Assembly (NCBI GenBank): GCA_028015205.1
Contig: CM051520.1
Location: 64,674,694-64,738,693 of the forward strand
Direction of reading: 5' to 3'
Length of the DNA stretch: 64,000 nt
Source of the DNA: Mytilisepta virgata
Lineage: Eukaryota; Mollusca; Bivalvia; Mytilida; Mytilidae
Each line of letters starts with the position of its first letter. The first letter of the stretch is position 1. The notes under the pieces were generated by a model. The model was not told where the DNA came from, made no database searches, and saw only the letters and a program-made list of their open reading frames with translations. Positions 20,891-35,300 of the stretch are shown piece after piece. The position numbers were made by a program, and so were the translations under genes.

Positions 20891-21759
20891 ATTAGGATGA
20901 AAATATTCATGAGGAATATTACAGAATATTCAGACATTGATAATACTACAAGGTAAATTTAATGCCAGGACAATAATTATTACTATTCTACTATTCTATA
21001 GAGATAGATCAAAACTAGGACGATATTCTACTCACTCGAGGAGGAGCTAAATAATGTCATATAAAATCCAGCCTTAGAATATAAAATTGGCGTATACTAC
21101 ATGTATTTTATAGCTTCAGAAGAGTTTTAAAATATTCTAAATTTATCTAATCACTGTCATATTTCAGTTATCATCAATATTAATTGTTTCAACAAAAATC
21201 AAATCAACAGTAATTTACATGATATATATAAAACATGGTATTTCTATTGAAATAGTATTTACAACAATGTAAAATGCCCAAAAATTCAAGATAATTCCCC
21301 AAAATTTTCCAGAGCATGGATACAACTTCAACATTGTTGTTAATTTATTGAATCTACTATTTGTTGTCTTAAATATTGATTCGCGTTTCAGGTCTTTAAT
21401 TGCATGTGCTAAATTATTATTTTTGTTTATTATTATCCATAATATTATTATTATGGTATCTCACGCCATCTTGATGTAGCAATATAAAATCTAATTGGGA
21501 TTATTGCGACTGATACAATTATTGTGCTCCAAGGACTGGTGATTTTATCAACCGTATTTAGATTCTGAGCTTGTCAGTATTTGCAAGCATTTATTCCCTA
21601 TCCTTTTGTTTGTTCTTGTCAACGTACCTTAATAATAAGGTTGTCAGTATTTGAAAGCCTTTATTCCCTATATTAATTCCTTAATATTGAGGTAATATTA
21701 TAATGGGTTGAACCAAACACATGTTATTTGTCCTAAATCAGAAAAGAGGACAAATATAC
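20891..21759. other. Intergenic, no supported feature
   Basis: AT-rich. A GTCAGTATTTG(C/A)AAGC(A/C)TTTATTCCCTAT word repeats at about 21573 and 21643 (short direct duplication). Nothing else recognisable. Confidence 0.4.
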
Positions 21760-22560
21760 ATAAGGAGCAAACCAAAAACGCAATCAATTAGACAAACCAG
21801 TGAAGACAACCACAAGCACAACAAATAAAGACTGAAAAATAAGAAATAAAAGAACAACACGAATTCCTATAAAAACCCGCAGTGAACACATGTGCTCCTG
21901 AAGGGAAACATGAATGTTACGGCAGTAGGAACGGGTCCAAAACCATCTTCGGTATTAAACAGTCATTCAATTCGTGATTACGACCGTAAAATTTCCTAAG
22001 TGGTGACGTTATCTTGTCTCTGACAAAGCCCTCGTTAAGCAGCTTTTGTGACAGCATTAATCCTCCTTGTCGAAGGTCAGGGTATATCACGCATGCCCTT
22101 GAATATCAGATAAGCTGAGAAACGTAGACGCCAGATGCCATACGCAGGCGATGCTGGTTTATTGCTACTCAAGAAGGGAAAGTTAACAATAGGAAAGTTG
22201 AAATGATCACGTTTGTCATAAAGTTTTTTCTTCAATGTCCTTCATTGTCTGTTCCAAGAAACAAAACCAAATATGAAGCGGACCTCGATGTATCTGTAGC
22301 ATCCTTAATTTCAAGCTCACGTGGGTAGGTGAGATGTAGAAAGTATTGGAATTTGTCGTTATTTAACGACAACACGTCATCTTTATAGCGAAAAATGAAA
22401 TTAAAGGATTGGGCTAGTTTCTTTTTGTTTTCAGGCGGTCAGCTTTCGTATGAGTAAAGAAACAGATCAGCAAAGAGAGGGGCACAATTGGTTCACATGG
22501 GAATGCCGAAATTCAACAAATACGTTTTCTATAATAAGCTCTAACATGTTTGAAATTTCA
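21760..22560 (-). mobile_element. Retroelement RT fragment plus tail, minus strand
   Basis: Inverted relative of 9779-10660. Minus-strand reading from about 22540 gives GIPM.TNCAPLFADLFLYSYE, then the KKKLAQSF and RYKDDVLSLNND box (the family's YIDD with I to K), then the same FNFPIVNFPFLSSN and AYGV-type text through 21960. The 3' tail is at 21760-21900. It extends further 5' than the other copy but has frameshifts and stops. Confidence 0.75.
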
Positions 22561-23477
22561 CCTTTTTGTCAGAATCAGAGTGGTTCTTCACCAAATAAGC
22601 CTTTTCTCTAACAAAACTAGAAATGTATACCTGCGTGTGACATTTTTCTTGACAAAACATTGATGAACCATTGTTATAATTAATATTTTAATTGAGAACG
22701 TGGCATGATAGTGTAGAGTGTAAAGAAATTGAATGTTTTTATGCCGTTGCATGTAGTCAAAGTATTTTAGATATTGTAGCAACGTTTTGAGTTTTTTAAG
22801 AATTACATCTGATTGGCGCCACTGGTGAAATATGATGGCCACTTGCATAAATTCCCTATTTAAATTCATATTGGATATTTTCATACTGTTTGTGTTGCCA
22901 TTGATTTATTAACGTTTTTGTATTGTAAGGGCAGTTCAGTACGGGTTAAATGGTGTGAGTTTTCTACTCATTTAAGATCGTGTAGTGACCAATAGATGTT
23001 TATCTTTGGTCTGCTCAGTTGGGGAATATTATTGTTTTACTCAACGTGTACACTAGCTATCTAGACCAGATAACTTCAGTTAAATTTCACGTCCGTCTAG
23101 AATTGACACCTCACCGGACTTCACAGCTCACCAGACTTGACACTTCACAGGCAATGTGCGCATGCTTACTTTTCCGAAACACCTGATTTCACTTCCGGTT
23201 TTTAATGGGAGTTCACACTGCTAGTGCTTTAGTTTTGTGTTGTGTTCTAGTCTTGTTTAGTTCATTATACATTTTTTATTCTTTTAGTTTTACATATATC
23301 CTTGTGGCGTTTGTTTGTTTCGTTCAATTGTCCTTACTTTATCTTTTTCTCTGATTTCGAATTTGTGGGCTCCTCCTTTTGTTTTGTCGCTTCGGTATTC
23401 TTTTGCCGATATTTACACCAGATGTGTTTTAAACTCGCACATTAAAATTAAGAAGTACGAGGTAATACTATTACAAT
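22561..23477. other. Intergenic, repeat debris
   Basis: No supported gene. 23150-23420 resembles the non-coding tail type of the RT element (CTTCCGGTTTTTAATGGGAG then T/G-rich text). A minus-strand frame at 22588-22884 shows no domain and is probably upstream RT-element sequence. Confidence 0.35.
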
Positions 23478-23729
23478 ATGACTTCTACAGATGAAGAATC
23501 TACGCTATCGCATATTGTCACATTGATGATGTGTGGACCAACGAATTTTGGAAAGAATTTGTTCGTTAATTTTAGAGAATCCGCACCTCATGTATATTTA
23601 TATGGCTTTAAATTCTCCATGATCTTCGCTAAGAAAGAGTTTTTATCAATTTTACAACAAAACTTTTGTAGCTTCACTTTCCGGTCAACTAGTTTTGAAT
23701 TCTATATTACTTTTGAGGATTTTGGGTAG
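23478..23729 (+). pseudogene. P-loop-like remnant, unknown
   Basis: An 83-codon open stretch containing TLSHIVTLMMCGPTNFGKNL. The LSH....(I/M)..GPT..GK pattern resembles a decayed Walker A motif (GPTxSGKT) of mobile-element or viral-like ATPases seen in invertebrate genomes. The Ser/Gly and final Thr of the motif are altered and the frame ends soon after. No start context or neighbours support a live gene. Confidence 0.3.
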
Positions 23730-23849
23730 TCAAAATTTACAGATTCTATTAACTTTCTTAATTGGGTGATTTCTAACAAAAATCAAGAAAATTTGCGACG
23801 TACGTACAGTTGCGACCAGTCATAACCTCTCGTCCAAGTTAACTTGGAT

Positions 23850-24060
23850 ATCAGTTCAGGAAGAATAATGGCTCTTGTCAAGAACAATTCTGGTCAGGAA
23901 GTAGAACATCTCTCGTCAGGAATTAGAGTAGTCGAGGTCCCCGACTGCTTTTTATAAAAGCTCTGGTCAAGAATCAGAGCATTACTGGTTCACGACTGGT
24001 TTTAGGACACCTCTGATCAAGAATTAGAGCAGTCCTGGTCCACTTCTGCTTTTGCGACGA
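23850..24060. repeat. Degenerate tandem repeat (TCAGGAATTAGAGCAG type)
   Basis: Diverged copies of CTGGTCAAGAATTAGAGCA followed by CTGGTCC(C)GACT.CTTTT recur roughly every 60-70 bases between about 23850 and 24055. Non-coding. Confidence 0.55.
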
Positions 24061-27000
24061 TATCGTGTCATTTCATCCAATGTATGTGAATGATCTGGAG
24101 ATGTAAATATACCACCTGTGAAAATAAATAGACTGACTCCCTATATAAGACAAGGAATTGTAAATTTACGAAATAGTAGAAAATCATACGTAGAAATAGA
24201 ACGGATATTAGTAGAATCGGACTATGACAGGTTAGAGCTGTTCTAGACCATGACAGGATTTTCTAGCTTTTAATAACAAACAAATCCGAAAATTTATATC
24301 ATATACAACCCAACTTAAATGTACAAACCAAATTGGACTATTTCTGTAGAAATGAACATTAGCCATGAAAACGTTTATTAATTTACCTGCTGCAAGACAA
24401 AACAAAACAAAATTTTACATATATTTATCTTCAATCAATTCATATAAAAAGGCACAGGTTGGTACCTAACCTTTTGCATTATTCAGTACTTTACTTGAAC
24501 CAAAATCCATTTAAACTGCCAATTTTTGTTAAGATTTAAAAATATCTTGCAATGAAAATTTTTAGAAAATAAACATACATGTAATTAATATGTAACTACG
24601 AACTTTCAATACAGATTTACAGTTTTACCTTTATAACAAATTAACATTTTTTACTTCAGAATTATGCAAAAAATATTTCCGATATAACATTAATAAACAA
24701 TACTAGTTTCAAGTCATTATTTGTCTGAACAGTGATGATTAATGTTTGAAATCGACTTTAAATGCTTGTTTAAAAATTGCAGTTTTAATTTCCTCACACT
24801 TCTTACATTTGACCGGATTTTAGCGTAACTTTACAGTCGTCTGAGATATCGTGGCAGTAAGAATGCTCAGTCAAGACTAATTGTGTGGATGTATTTTTTT
24901 TTCTTATATAAGCATCTACAGTATAAAAATTACACCATAAAATGTAATTTTCTTCATTTTTTTAATCATCCAATTCTAAGCCCATTAAACAAATGTGTGT
25001 GAGAAACAGCTGGATGTTTCTATAGTAATATACATACTTTAGTTATGCTTTTGTGTTCCTAGCAGTTTTGGAATTGTTGATTTTGACTCCCACGGTTTCA
25101 GGTTTATCCTTTGGATAGAAACTAAGAATGCAAATCAAAATCGAGATATTCTTTAATTTTTACAAAATTTCAACTTTTTGGAAGGAATAAATTTAAAATA
25201 TCAATTTCTGGCTAGTATTGAAATACTACCAACTAAGCGGTGGTACCCTCGGAGTCTACCAATAGCGGTATCGACTCGGTGGTATTACTAAATTCCTTGA
25301 TAGTCATATGCCTAAGTTATTTACTAAACGAATAGCCCAATGTTGTGCTCTCCAAATGCTAAATCATCAGAGTTTCAAAGACCTTTCCTCCTGGTCCCCA
25401 CAAGCGATAGGCAATGAATCCGTTTATAGAATTCACTATCTTAGTTTTCATCTAGTATATGTACAAATGTGCAGAAATCACAGCAGGTATTTTTTTTTTT
25501 TTGCCATTGAGATAAGGAGTATAGTTCGATGCAAATGTAATGAAGATTTAAATGTTCATAAGAAAAAAAACTTATCAAAGCTGGAACTGAATTTTAAATT
25601 GATTTCTGTCAGCATCCTGATATAAAATAATGAATTATTAACGCATCTTGTTAAACCCTAAACTAGGAAGATTTATCTCCGTAAATAATGGATCCAAAAA
25701 AAACGATACTAGATTGTATTATATTCATCTGTTTAAGAATTAAACGTTTATCTCAGATAAAACACTTATTGTATTACATTTTAAAGAAACACATTGGACC
25801 GGGAGATTGGACCATTATCTGTAAAACTTATAAAAATGTTAGTATGTTCGGCAACTCCGAATGATACAAAGGAACCAAAATTCAAAAATCACACAAGACT
25901 AACAAAGGCTAGATGTTTCTGACAGAAAAGCGGCGGGGTTAAACATGTGTTGTCAGATCTCAACCCGTAGACGTATTTGAGTTCTTTCATGTTTTTAACA
26001 TGTTTAAGTCTAATTATTCTATTTGCTGTAAAATAATTTTAGTTTACATTAGTTTTCTATTCTGCTAAAGGAAACGTTCCATTGGCTGTATGTTGGTTAC
26101 TGGTGTTAAGCCAGCTTCATTCGGTTCCTCTCAATGTCTTGATAGTTTGGCTTTTCAAAGTGTTTGTGATGATCGTACTTGACGAGTGTTCAACCAGAAA
26201 TTAGCATCGTATGCAACACTCAGACAAGTTTCTACGATGGTTTGTTTTTAATTATTCTTATGAAAAATCTTTAATTTTGTTTTCTTTGGCAGAGATCAAA
26301 AGAAACATCCCAGTTATAAATTTGAAATGTTAGAACTGGTTGTATATATATTTAAATCAAAACAGTTAATTTCAAAATGAACAAAAATTTAAGTATGTTG
26401 CGAAATAGCACATACGACGATAAAATACGTGGTAAAATTGAAATGGCGAGCTGTTAAATATAACGACAATACAGTAGCAAATACAAACTCATAAAAAAAA
26501 GCAAATTAAAAATTAAAATTACCCAGCGTTTCGACCAATATGGCCTTGGTCAAGAGCATAAAATAAATAAAAAGATGCTGTCTCTTGGAAACCCGGAGCA
26601 AAACTGAGTCCGTACTCGAAAAAAAATGTGTTTACCTTTGAACTATGGAAAATTCAAGGCCGTCATTTGCTATCTGTTTGTGCTTTGACATCTTATTTTA
26701 TATTTTTGCGACGAAAAACATGTGAAAATAAAAGGATTAAATAATTTATCTTTTTGATAAATATCTATGTCTTACAATTAAATTATTTACTCACGAGAAC
26801 GGGAGCGATCAAATTTTAACACAATCTAGTCTCTATAAAGAGTGTTTAATGTATTCTCCTTTTTTGGGTTTAATCTTACCCAATTTATTTTTAGTGCTAT
26901 TTATTTCCATATATTAATGAAATAACAACATACATTAAAAATAACTTGTAACAAATAATATGTTTGAAATTATGTACCATTATGTTTTTAAAATATATTT

Positions 27001-27348
27001 TGTCGTCAGAAATTATGCTGCCTGATATTTGATTTAACTACACATATATATTTAGTCCATTAGGCATTCGCGAAATAAACCACTGAAATTAATCCACTAT
27101 GTCGACTGTAAAAATTCAATACATATCTTCATTAAACTGTTAAATTTACTCTGTTATCAGAACTTCATTACATATTACTTTAACTGAAGTTAAAAAAAAT
27201 AAAAATCTTAAATGAATTGTTATATTGACTTATTATCTTTTATGTTTTATTGAAATTTTCTGTTTTTTTTCAATTTTGAAAGGCGTACGTTAATAAGCGT
27301 AGTTGTTTTAATGATTACAAATGTACTAATGTAATGATAGATTTTCTT
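24061..27348. other. Intergenic, no supported gene
   Basis: About 3.3 kb of AT-rich DNA. The frame at 25308-25625 has no recognisable domain. 26510-26580 holds CCAGCGTTTCGACC-ATATGGCCTTGGTCA, a dispersed repeat word. A GGTGGTA-rich patch is at 25240-25285. Confidence 0.4.
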
Positions 27349-27398
27349 CACGTGATCCTTTTTAATTGTGAAGTCTTTGCAATGCAGGAGTATAATAA
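27349..27398 (+). promoter_or_regulatory. Candidate promoter of FReD gene 2
   Basis: CACGTG at 27349-27354 and TATAATAA at 27391-27398, separated by text shared with gene 1 (TTGCAATGCAGGAG here). ATG follows at 27585. Confidence 0.5.
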
Positions 27399-27584
27399 GC
27401 AGTTCCCGAGTGAAACCCGTTCGACCGGATTGGTATATGTTTATTAATTCGAATGTCGGAGATATGACGATACATTATCACAACAGCAAACGGTAGTATT
27501 CAACAGCAGGCGGGAGGACATCCGAAGAAAAATCCTTAAAAACTGTACTATGTTTGATGACTTGAGGATTGTATAAGAATAAAT

Positions 27585-30500
27585 ATGGACGATCATAAAA
27601 TAATAGCTATATTCTGTATAATTTGTACGACTCATGTTTTGGAGTCAAATTATCAACAGGCTCATCTTCTTGTAGAAAATGGAACAGAAATTTCAAAAAA
27701 TTCTGTTTTTATCCATATTTTTCAGGCAGCATCAACTATTGAATGTTCACTTATTTGTACGAGAAAAGAAAAATGTTGTGTTTTCAGTTTCAATTTTGTT
27801 AAGCAGGACTGCATTTTAGATTACTCTGGATGTTGCCCTCTTACTATTGACCATTCGGTTAAGGGCAAAATTATGGAACCATATAAGACAAACGGTACGT
27901 ATTATGATAGACTTTTATTGAATTATTAAAAATAGTTAAGTGCACAATGTAATTTGATAACAATGTGCGTCCCTTTTTATCTAAAAGGGGTATTTTTTAA
28001 GACAAATTAAAATATTGTGGAAAATCCGAAGGATCATCCAACAATCATAAATCCAGAGGAAAAGACAAAAAACAGATGTGGTAGTAAGTGAAAAAGAACC
28101 GAAACACAGCACATTTAAAAAAAAAAACTGATAATCAACATGTCCCCACCAAAATCAACAGGGGTAAAATTGGGATTCTGGATGGTTACGCAGTTTTTGC
28201 TTCTTATAAATGTCTGAGACATTCGCCATTCTGCTTATTTCCATTTCTGCGTGTTGAAAGTCATGATAAGGAAGCAGATGAGTAGATGCCTAAATCTTAG
28301 AAATTGTGTAATCGAATGTTATAATTATGTAAATTCTCTAACACAACTGAAACACAGTTGACCGTGAAAGCTTGAAGTGAAAATTTAAACCGTTTGTAAT
28401 GCAGGAGATACTAGAGTATGGCTTATAGGACAACACATTCAGAATAAAACTGGATCACAAATACTAAGTCTGAACACATTATGACCTTTCTAAATAGAGG
28501 GAGTGAATTCAGGTAGTCCGGTCGTGGTAAGCAGTTCCAAGACACTTACCATGTTGCTCGTGTCCTGTCAAGTAAAATCAAAATCAAAAAGTAAAGTCAT
28601 GATCAGTGAATTTGGTAACCCAGGAAAATTTTATCAATATAATGAAAATTTCGAAGGCAATAATTTAAATTTAAATTTTGAAAAATTGCAATATTAAAAG
28701 TATAAAAACTTTACCGTCTGATATATTCTAACACAGATAATATTGCTCTAGTTACTGACAACTTTGTATAAAAATATGAAGTGTGAAATTACTGTGCAAT
28801 GAAACTGCCCCTTGTTGTTTGGGAAGACGCCAGAAAACATTCTGCGTAAAAAACTTGGATGTTGTCAATTGATAGACGCTTTAAGAAATTCAATAAAAAA
28901 TACATTAGTATGAAAAGAAATCCCATCTTCACCTTACAGAAGATTGAAATCCCATCTTCACCTTACAGGAGATGGAAATCCCATCTTCACCTTACAGGAG
29001 GTTGAAATCCCATCTTCACCTTACAGGAGATTGAAATCCCCTCATTCTTCTCAACAGAATGTCTCACACTGCAACATCCATTGCGGAGAAGACCTGTTGA
29101 AAAGGGACGAAACATTGTTCTACAAATAAACACTATGAAGACTATCAAAAGATATTTCAAAGTGTTTTAGTTTATGAAAACATATCCTAAGACTCTCAAA
29201 ATACATGTCTTAGTTTTAAGACAATTTTGGGAAAAAAAGATCAAGAATTATAAATCTGGGATAACTTACACAAATGACGCCTGTTGCTTATTACTTTAAA
29301 AATCTTATTGTAAAAAAATTGAGAGGACATTTATTAAATATTTCATAAATATATCGTATAATGTTCTTATTTTATGATAAAATAAGAACGTTATACGATA
29401 TATTTATGAAATATTTAATAAATATATCGTATAATGTTCTTATTTTATGATAAAATAAGAACGTTATACGATATATTTATGAAATATTTAATAAATGTTT
29501 ATCGTATAATGTTCTTATTTTATGATAAAATAAGAACGTTATACGATATATTTATGAAATATTTAATAAATGTTTATCATTGAAATGAATTATTATAAAA
29601 AAAAATTTCATTGTATTTTTATTTCAAATTTAGAAGAAATACAATCTCAACCAAAAGACTGTCAGGACATTTTGAAAAGGTGTGGATCCTGCATGAGTGG
29701 CGAATATACAATATTCCCAAGGAGATGGTGTAAAATAAACGTCTTCTGTGATATGGAGACTGACGGCGGAGGATGGACGGTATGAACTTTTCATTTTGTA
29801 AAAAGTGTAGGACAAAAGTAATACAAGGATTATTTTTTAATAGATTTAGGTTTTTCCATATAATTACGATTTTCCGTCATTCGTTCGACGTTATTAATTT
29901 TACAATTGTTCATTTAAGAGTTGATTTTTTAAATTTTTTTTTCTATTTTAATAATAAGGCCATTAACCTTTTATTGGTCCTCGAGACACCTTTGTTATGG
30001 TTAACTATATTTACAGAGGTCACTCGTAGGTTTGTTTTAACATGCTTCAGTTTTTAATACTGTCTGTTTTGTTTCCCTTTGGTTAACTATTCTCTTATTC
30101 TTTTCGATATATCTTGGTACTATCTTTTTTCATTTTTTACTCTCACAGATTGAACTTGACTTTATATTTTGGCTATGTTATTGTTCCTCGGTTTTCTTTT
30201 GCCGCTGGATATTTCAGTATCATTTCGGTGAGGAAAATCATTTGCACTTTATTTATGTGCTAAGAAAGGAATTATGTTAAACATTTAAGCAGGAATTCCC
30301 TTGCCGATTTATAGAAAAAAATTATGGACCTTTTTTCTAAGGTTATGCAAAGAAGGTACGAAAACACAACAGACTTCTTCAGAGGATGGGAAGCATATAA
30401 AACTGGATTCGGAAGTGTCTCAAGAGAATACTGGATCGGTAAGTTTTTACTTATTTAACTGCTTTTGTTTAAGCAAATTATTATCGTTTCGAGTTCAATT

Positions 30501-32304
30501 TACAATATTTAGAAGATAAAAAACTTGCAGAAATTTACTGCACTTTTGATCTAAAACAGCCACATTTGTCAAGAAATAGACATGTGTTCTTTACAAGAAG
30601 AGTTGGGGCTACACAACAAAATCAACACTTGACTTCGTAAGGTATACGATTAAACAACATGTTTTTTTTTATCGGAAGGCAATGCCGATGTCCGAACTAA
30701 TTACGATTTCGGAACAATAATTTATCACATGATTATTCCAAGTGTTCCGGATGATCTATCCATGCTGAGTAATGGCAGGGACAAACATACATCTTTAATC
30801 CCAGGTACCTGTAAAGAAGAATACTTCGTTAAAATTTTGGAAACGCTATACTTGCTACAATGTATATGCCTAACAAATTTTCATAAGTGCCGCAATAACT
30901 AAGTACGAATTTTCTTTCAATATTGTAAAAATATATCTATGCGGTCCCTTCTTTAAACTTTAGTATTGTTTTTACCAACCAGTTGGAAAGTAAACTTTAT
31001 TCCTATGGGCTACATTAAAGGCATATTTATACATAGTCTTAAAAGTTCATTTTTATCCCATTTATTGCTAGCTTGGAATCGAAAACTGCGTCTTCTCCGG
31101 CGATATGTCGACAGTAATGAATGTTATTCCCATCGTACTGGTGTCTAGTACAAGATCACAAAATTTGGCCTATCCCTTGAAACTTCAAGCCGACTTTCAT
31201 TATTTTAGGACAAATTATACATGGGAGTTGTAAAACTGAAAACTAAGAGATTTGAATTGAATGAAATTTAACATAACCAGTCCAACTAACACATGACTGA
31301 AGATCTGAACAAGGGAATCTATGTTATTGGTGTGGACATAATAAAGATTAAAAAGATAATTTAAGATTATTCTACGATTTCATTATAAAGTATATATAGG
31401 GGGTGTAACGAGCATAAACCCTAAAGGCGCTTTTAACTTTCGGAGTATTTCTACAGATAAATCCGATGTTCTATGAATAATACATATACTGTCTTTTTGC
31501 ATGATCATTATTGTTGTATGTTTAGTTTCGTTCCGCATAATTGCATATGTACGATCAAATATAAAGTGTAATGTACAGTATGCCGTTTACGATTTAATTG
31601 TATTTTTAAAAAACAAATATTCAAATATTGCACTTCAATACTACTGGTTAGTATTTATAACTACGTGGGAAGTCTAAATCCTTAAAAGGAGGAACATATT
31701 TTGAGACCATTTTAAGGTCTAGTAAAATTAATTTTAAGTCCACGTATCCTACAATGTTATAATCATAATTCTGAATATATAGATCTAATCGATTTACATT
31801 GCACCTTTACAAAAAATAGGTTACCCATGTATATTGCTATAACAGCTGTTTGAAAATAGGTTTTGATTTGTGATTTGAAAATTTAACAAAGGTTATAAAG
31901 GGTAAACTTCGAACTTCCGACAATAATTAGTGGTCGTTAGGTCTACAAAAATCTTTGATCAATGTGTATCTATCTTACAGTGCCGTGATAATATTACAAT
32001 GTTCAAAATCTTTCTACTGACATAAAAATATTCGATGGTCCTCATGCTTGATTTCATTGTATCTGCCGTTGCAGATTAAACATGAAAATTTGTATCACAG
32101 ATTATTTCGCGTGGCAGATTATAGTTTTACGCCGACCTGTTTACTTTGCACACCAATTTTTTTTTTTTTCGTTTTTTGTTTTTGTTTGTTTAAAAAATGG
32201 GGTACCAAGTATATACCTGCATTGATGAGAAGTTTTGTGCAAGTCAAATTATATATATATAGAACATGTACTACCTTACATGTTTAATTACTGAGAGTAT
32301 ATAG

Positions 32305-32378
<74 letters not shown>

Positions 32379-35300
32379 TGTTGTTTGGATTTGTTCGAAA
32401 TTTGGACAGATATTGTTCAGGTACATAAAATATAAAAATAATTGTAGAAAAAAACTTTTATATTGCCAGGTTCACGAGTATTGAGAAAATATAAGAAATA
32501 CTTAGAGCTACACGAACTCAACGTTCTGCAAAAATATTCTTAAAATTTAACAATTATGTTGAAAAAAATCTAGAATATTTTTGTTTCCTTCAAGATATTG
32601 TTTCAGGTTTCCACGTATTTCATTTTGGGCAAGAACAGAAAATTCATGGTGACTATTTATCTGATTGTAAAATTTCATTTAACATGAAAACCTCTTCTTT
32701 ACTTCAAGAATGAATGAAATAACAGTTTTAAGGTCTTACACTTTACTACTAACGGCTTTGAAATCAAGAGCCTTAACAACTCTAAACATGCTAAACAGAA
32801 CATCACAATGAGACATAGGTTAACTTTTAAAACAAGAGGCTCTCAAGAGCCTGAATCGCTCACCTGGCAAACAATGCGCTATAAACTAAATCTCATCATC
32901 ACCATTCACTAAGGATACCATGTTTACTTTAAAAACCAAATATTGTTGAAATCCGAGCAAGTGTAAAAAATGGCGGGAAAATGGCAGCCATTTTAAAAAT
33001 GACCCTCCAAAACAAACTTTCATCATCACCATTCAACTCGGGATACCATGTTTACCTTGACAGTAGCTTTCATCTTCATTTTCTTTCTATAATTCAGGAA
33101 AAAATAGCAAAAAACAGCATTTTGACCCCTATGTTCTATTTTTAGTAAGGGTGGACATGTTTTTCGACCAATCAAAAATCGAAGCATTAACTTTTTGCAG
33201 GATACCCTAAGGAACAATCTTACCAAGTTTCATTTGATTTTGAATAGTAGTTTCAGAGAAGATTTTTGAAACAATAACATAAAAAAAAGCCAAAAATGTC
33301 AAAAAAGGGCAATAACTCTAACATCAGTTGACAGATTTTCACGAAAATCAGCACACAGGTAGCTCTCATCATGCTGAACACTTTCAATTTGCCAGAATTT
33401 GCCGTAACCTAATGATTTTTGAGATATTTGCGCAAAACTGTTGTTTGACCCCTATGTTCTATTTTTAGTAACAGTGGCCATGTTTTTCGACGGATCAAAA
33501 ATCGAAGCATAACCTTTGTGCAGGATATCCTAAGGAACAATCTTACCAAGTTTCATTTGATTTTGAATAGTAGTTTCAGAGAAGAAGATTTTTGAAACAA
33601 TAACATAAAAAAAAGCCAAAAATCTCAAAAAAGGGCAATAACTCTAACATCAGTTGACAGATTTTCACGAAAATCAGCACACAGGTAGCTCTCATCATGC
33701 TGAACATTTTCAACCTGCCAGAATTTGCCGTAACCTAATGATTTTTGAGATATTTGCGCAAAACTGTTGTTTGACCCCTATTTTCTATTTTTAGTAACAG
33801 TGGCCATGTTTTTCGACGGATCAAAAATCGAAGCATAAACTTTGTGCAGGATACCCTAAGGAACAATCTTACCAAGTTTCATTTGATTTTGAATAGTAGT
33901 TTCAGAGAAGAAGATTTTTGAAATAATAACATAAAAAAAAAGCCAAAAATGTCAAACAATGAGTGCTGACCACAGCCAGTTTCAAAACTAATTTCACAAA
34001 AAATATATAAATATATACATCTAATGAAAGTTATTTTTAAGTACTATTGTATCTTGAGGTAACATTGAATTTATATTTTAATAAATAGCCATTTAAAAAC
34101 AAATTTACACGCAATCAAAAGCTTTTTTTCATTTTCTACAGTTTGCCATCTATAAGGCATCAACAGTTATTTTGACATTTAAGGGACAAAACTTTAACTC
34201 CTAAAGGGCTCATTTAAACATTTTGCAAACTAAGGGAAATGCTGTGAAAATGGTCAATTTTGATGTTCTAAGGGGAATAACTCCTAAAAGGAATGATCAT
34301 ACAACTTAATAAGTACAAATTTCAAAAAAAAAATCAAGAAAAAGGGCAATAACTCCTACATGGGTGGTTACATCTTCTTCAAAATTTCAAAGCAGGTAGA
34401 TCTTTAGGTGTTGAACACTTTAGCTTCCCATCAGAATTTTGATATCTGTCACCATTTTTGAGTTATTTGCAAAAAACTGCAATTTACCCCTATGTTCTAT
34501 TTTTAGCCATGGCAGCCATGTTTTTTTACAAATCAAAAATCCAAACGATAGTTTAGTAGCACTCATGCCAAGGAACAACTACACTAAGTTTGGTTGCAAT
34601 TAAACTTATGGTGTAAGAGGAGTTAATGATTTTATTACAATGAATAAAGACTGCAAAAATGGTCAATTTTGACGATCTAAGGGGAATAACTCCTAAAAGG
34701 AACGAACCTACAACTTCGATCCTGTTACAAATTTTGTAGATCTTTGTGTGCCTAACAATATGAAATTTAAATTTTTCAAATTTCCTTTATAGTATCCAAG
34801 ATATTGAGCATAATAAGTGCAAAATTTGGAAAAAATGCAGAAAAAGGGCAATAACTCCTACATGGGTCGTTGGATCTTCTTCAAAATTTCAGGGCAGGTA
34901 GATCTTGAGGTGCTGAACACTTTTACCCTATGCCAGAATTTTGATATCTGTTATGGTTTTTGAGTTATTTGCAAAAAACTGCAATTTACCCCTATGTTCT
35001 ATTTTTAGCCATGGCAGCCATGTTTTTTTACAAATCAAAAATCCAAACGATAGTTTAGTAGCACTCATGCCAAGGAACAACTACACTAAGTTTGGTTGCA
35101 ATTAAACTTATGGTGTAAGAGGAGTTAACGATTTTATTACAATGAATAAAGACTGCAAAAATGGTCAATTTTGACGTTCTAAGGGGAATAACTCCTAAAA
35201 GGAACGAACCTACAACTTCGATCCTGTCACAAATTTTGTAGATCTTTGTGTGCCTAACAATATGAAATTTAAATTTTTCAAATTTCCTTTATAGTATCCA

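Noticed and set aside
28917..29580. CRISPR-like array
   Set aside because: Direct 29-bp copies have no unique spacers and the next array is made of AT-rich palindromes; the genome is eukaryotic.
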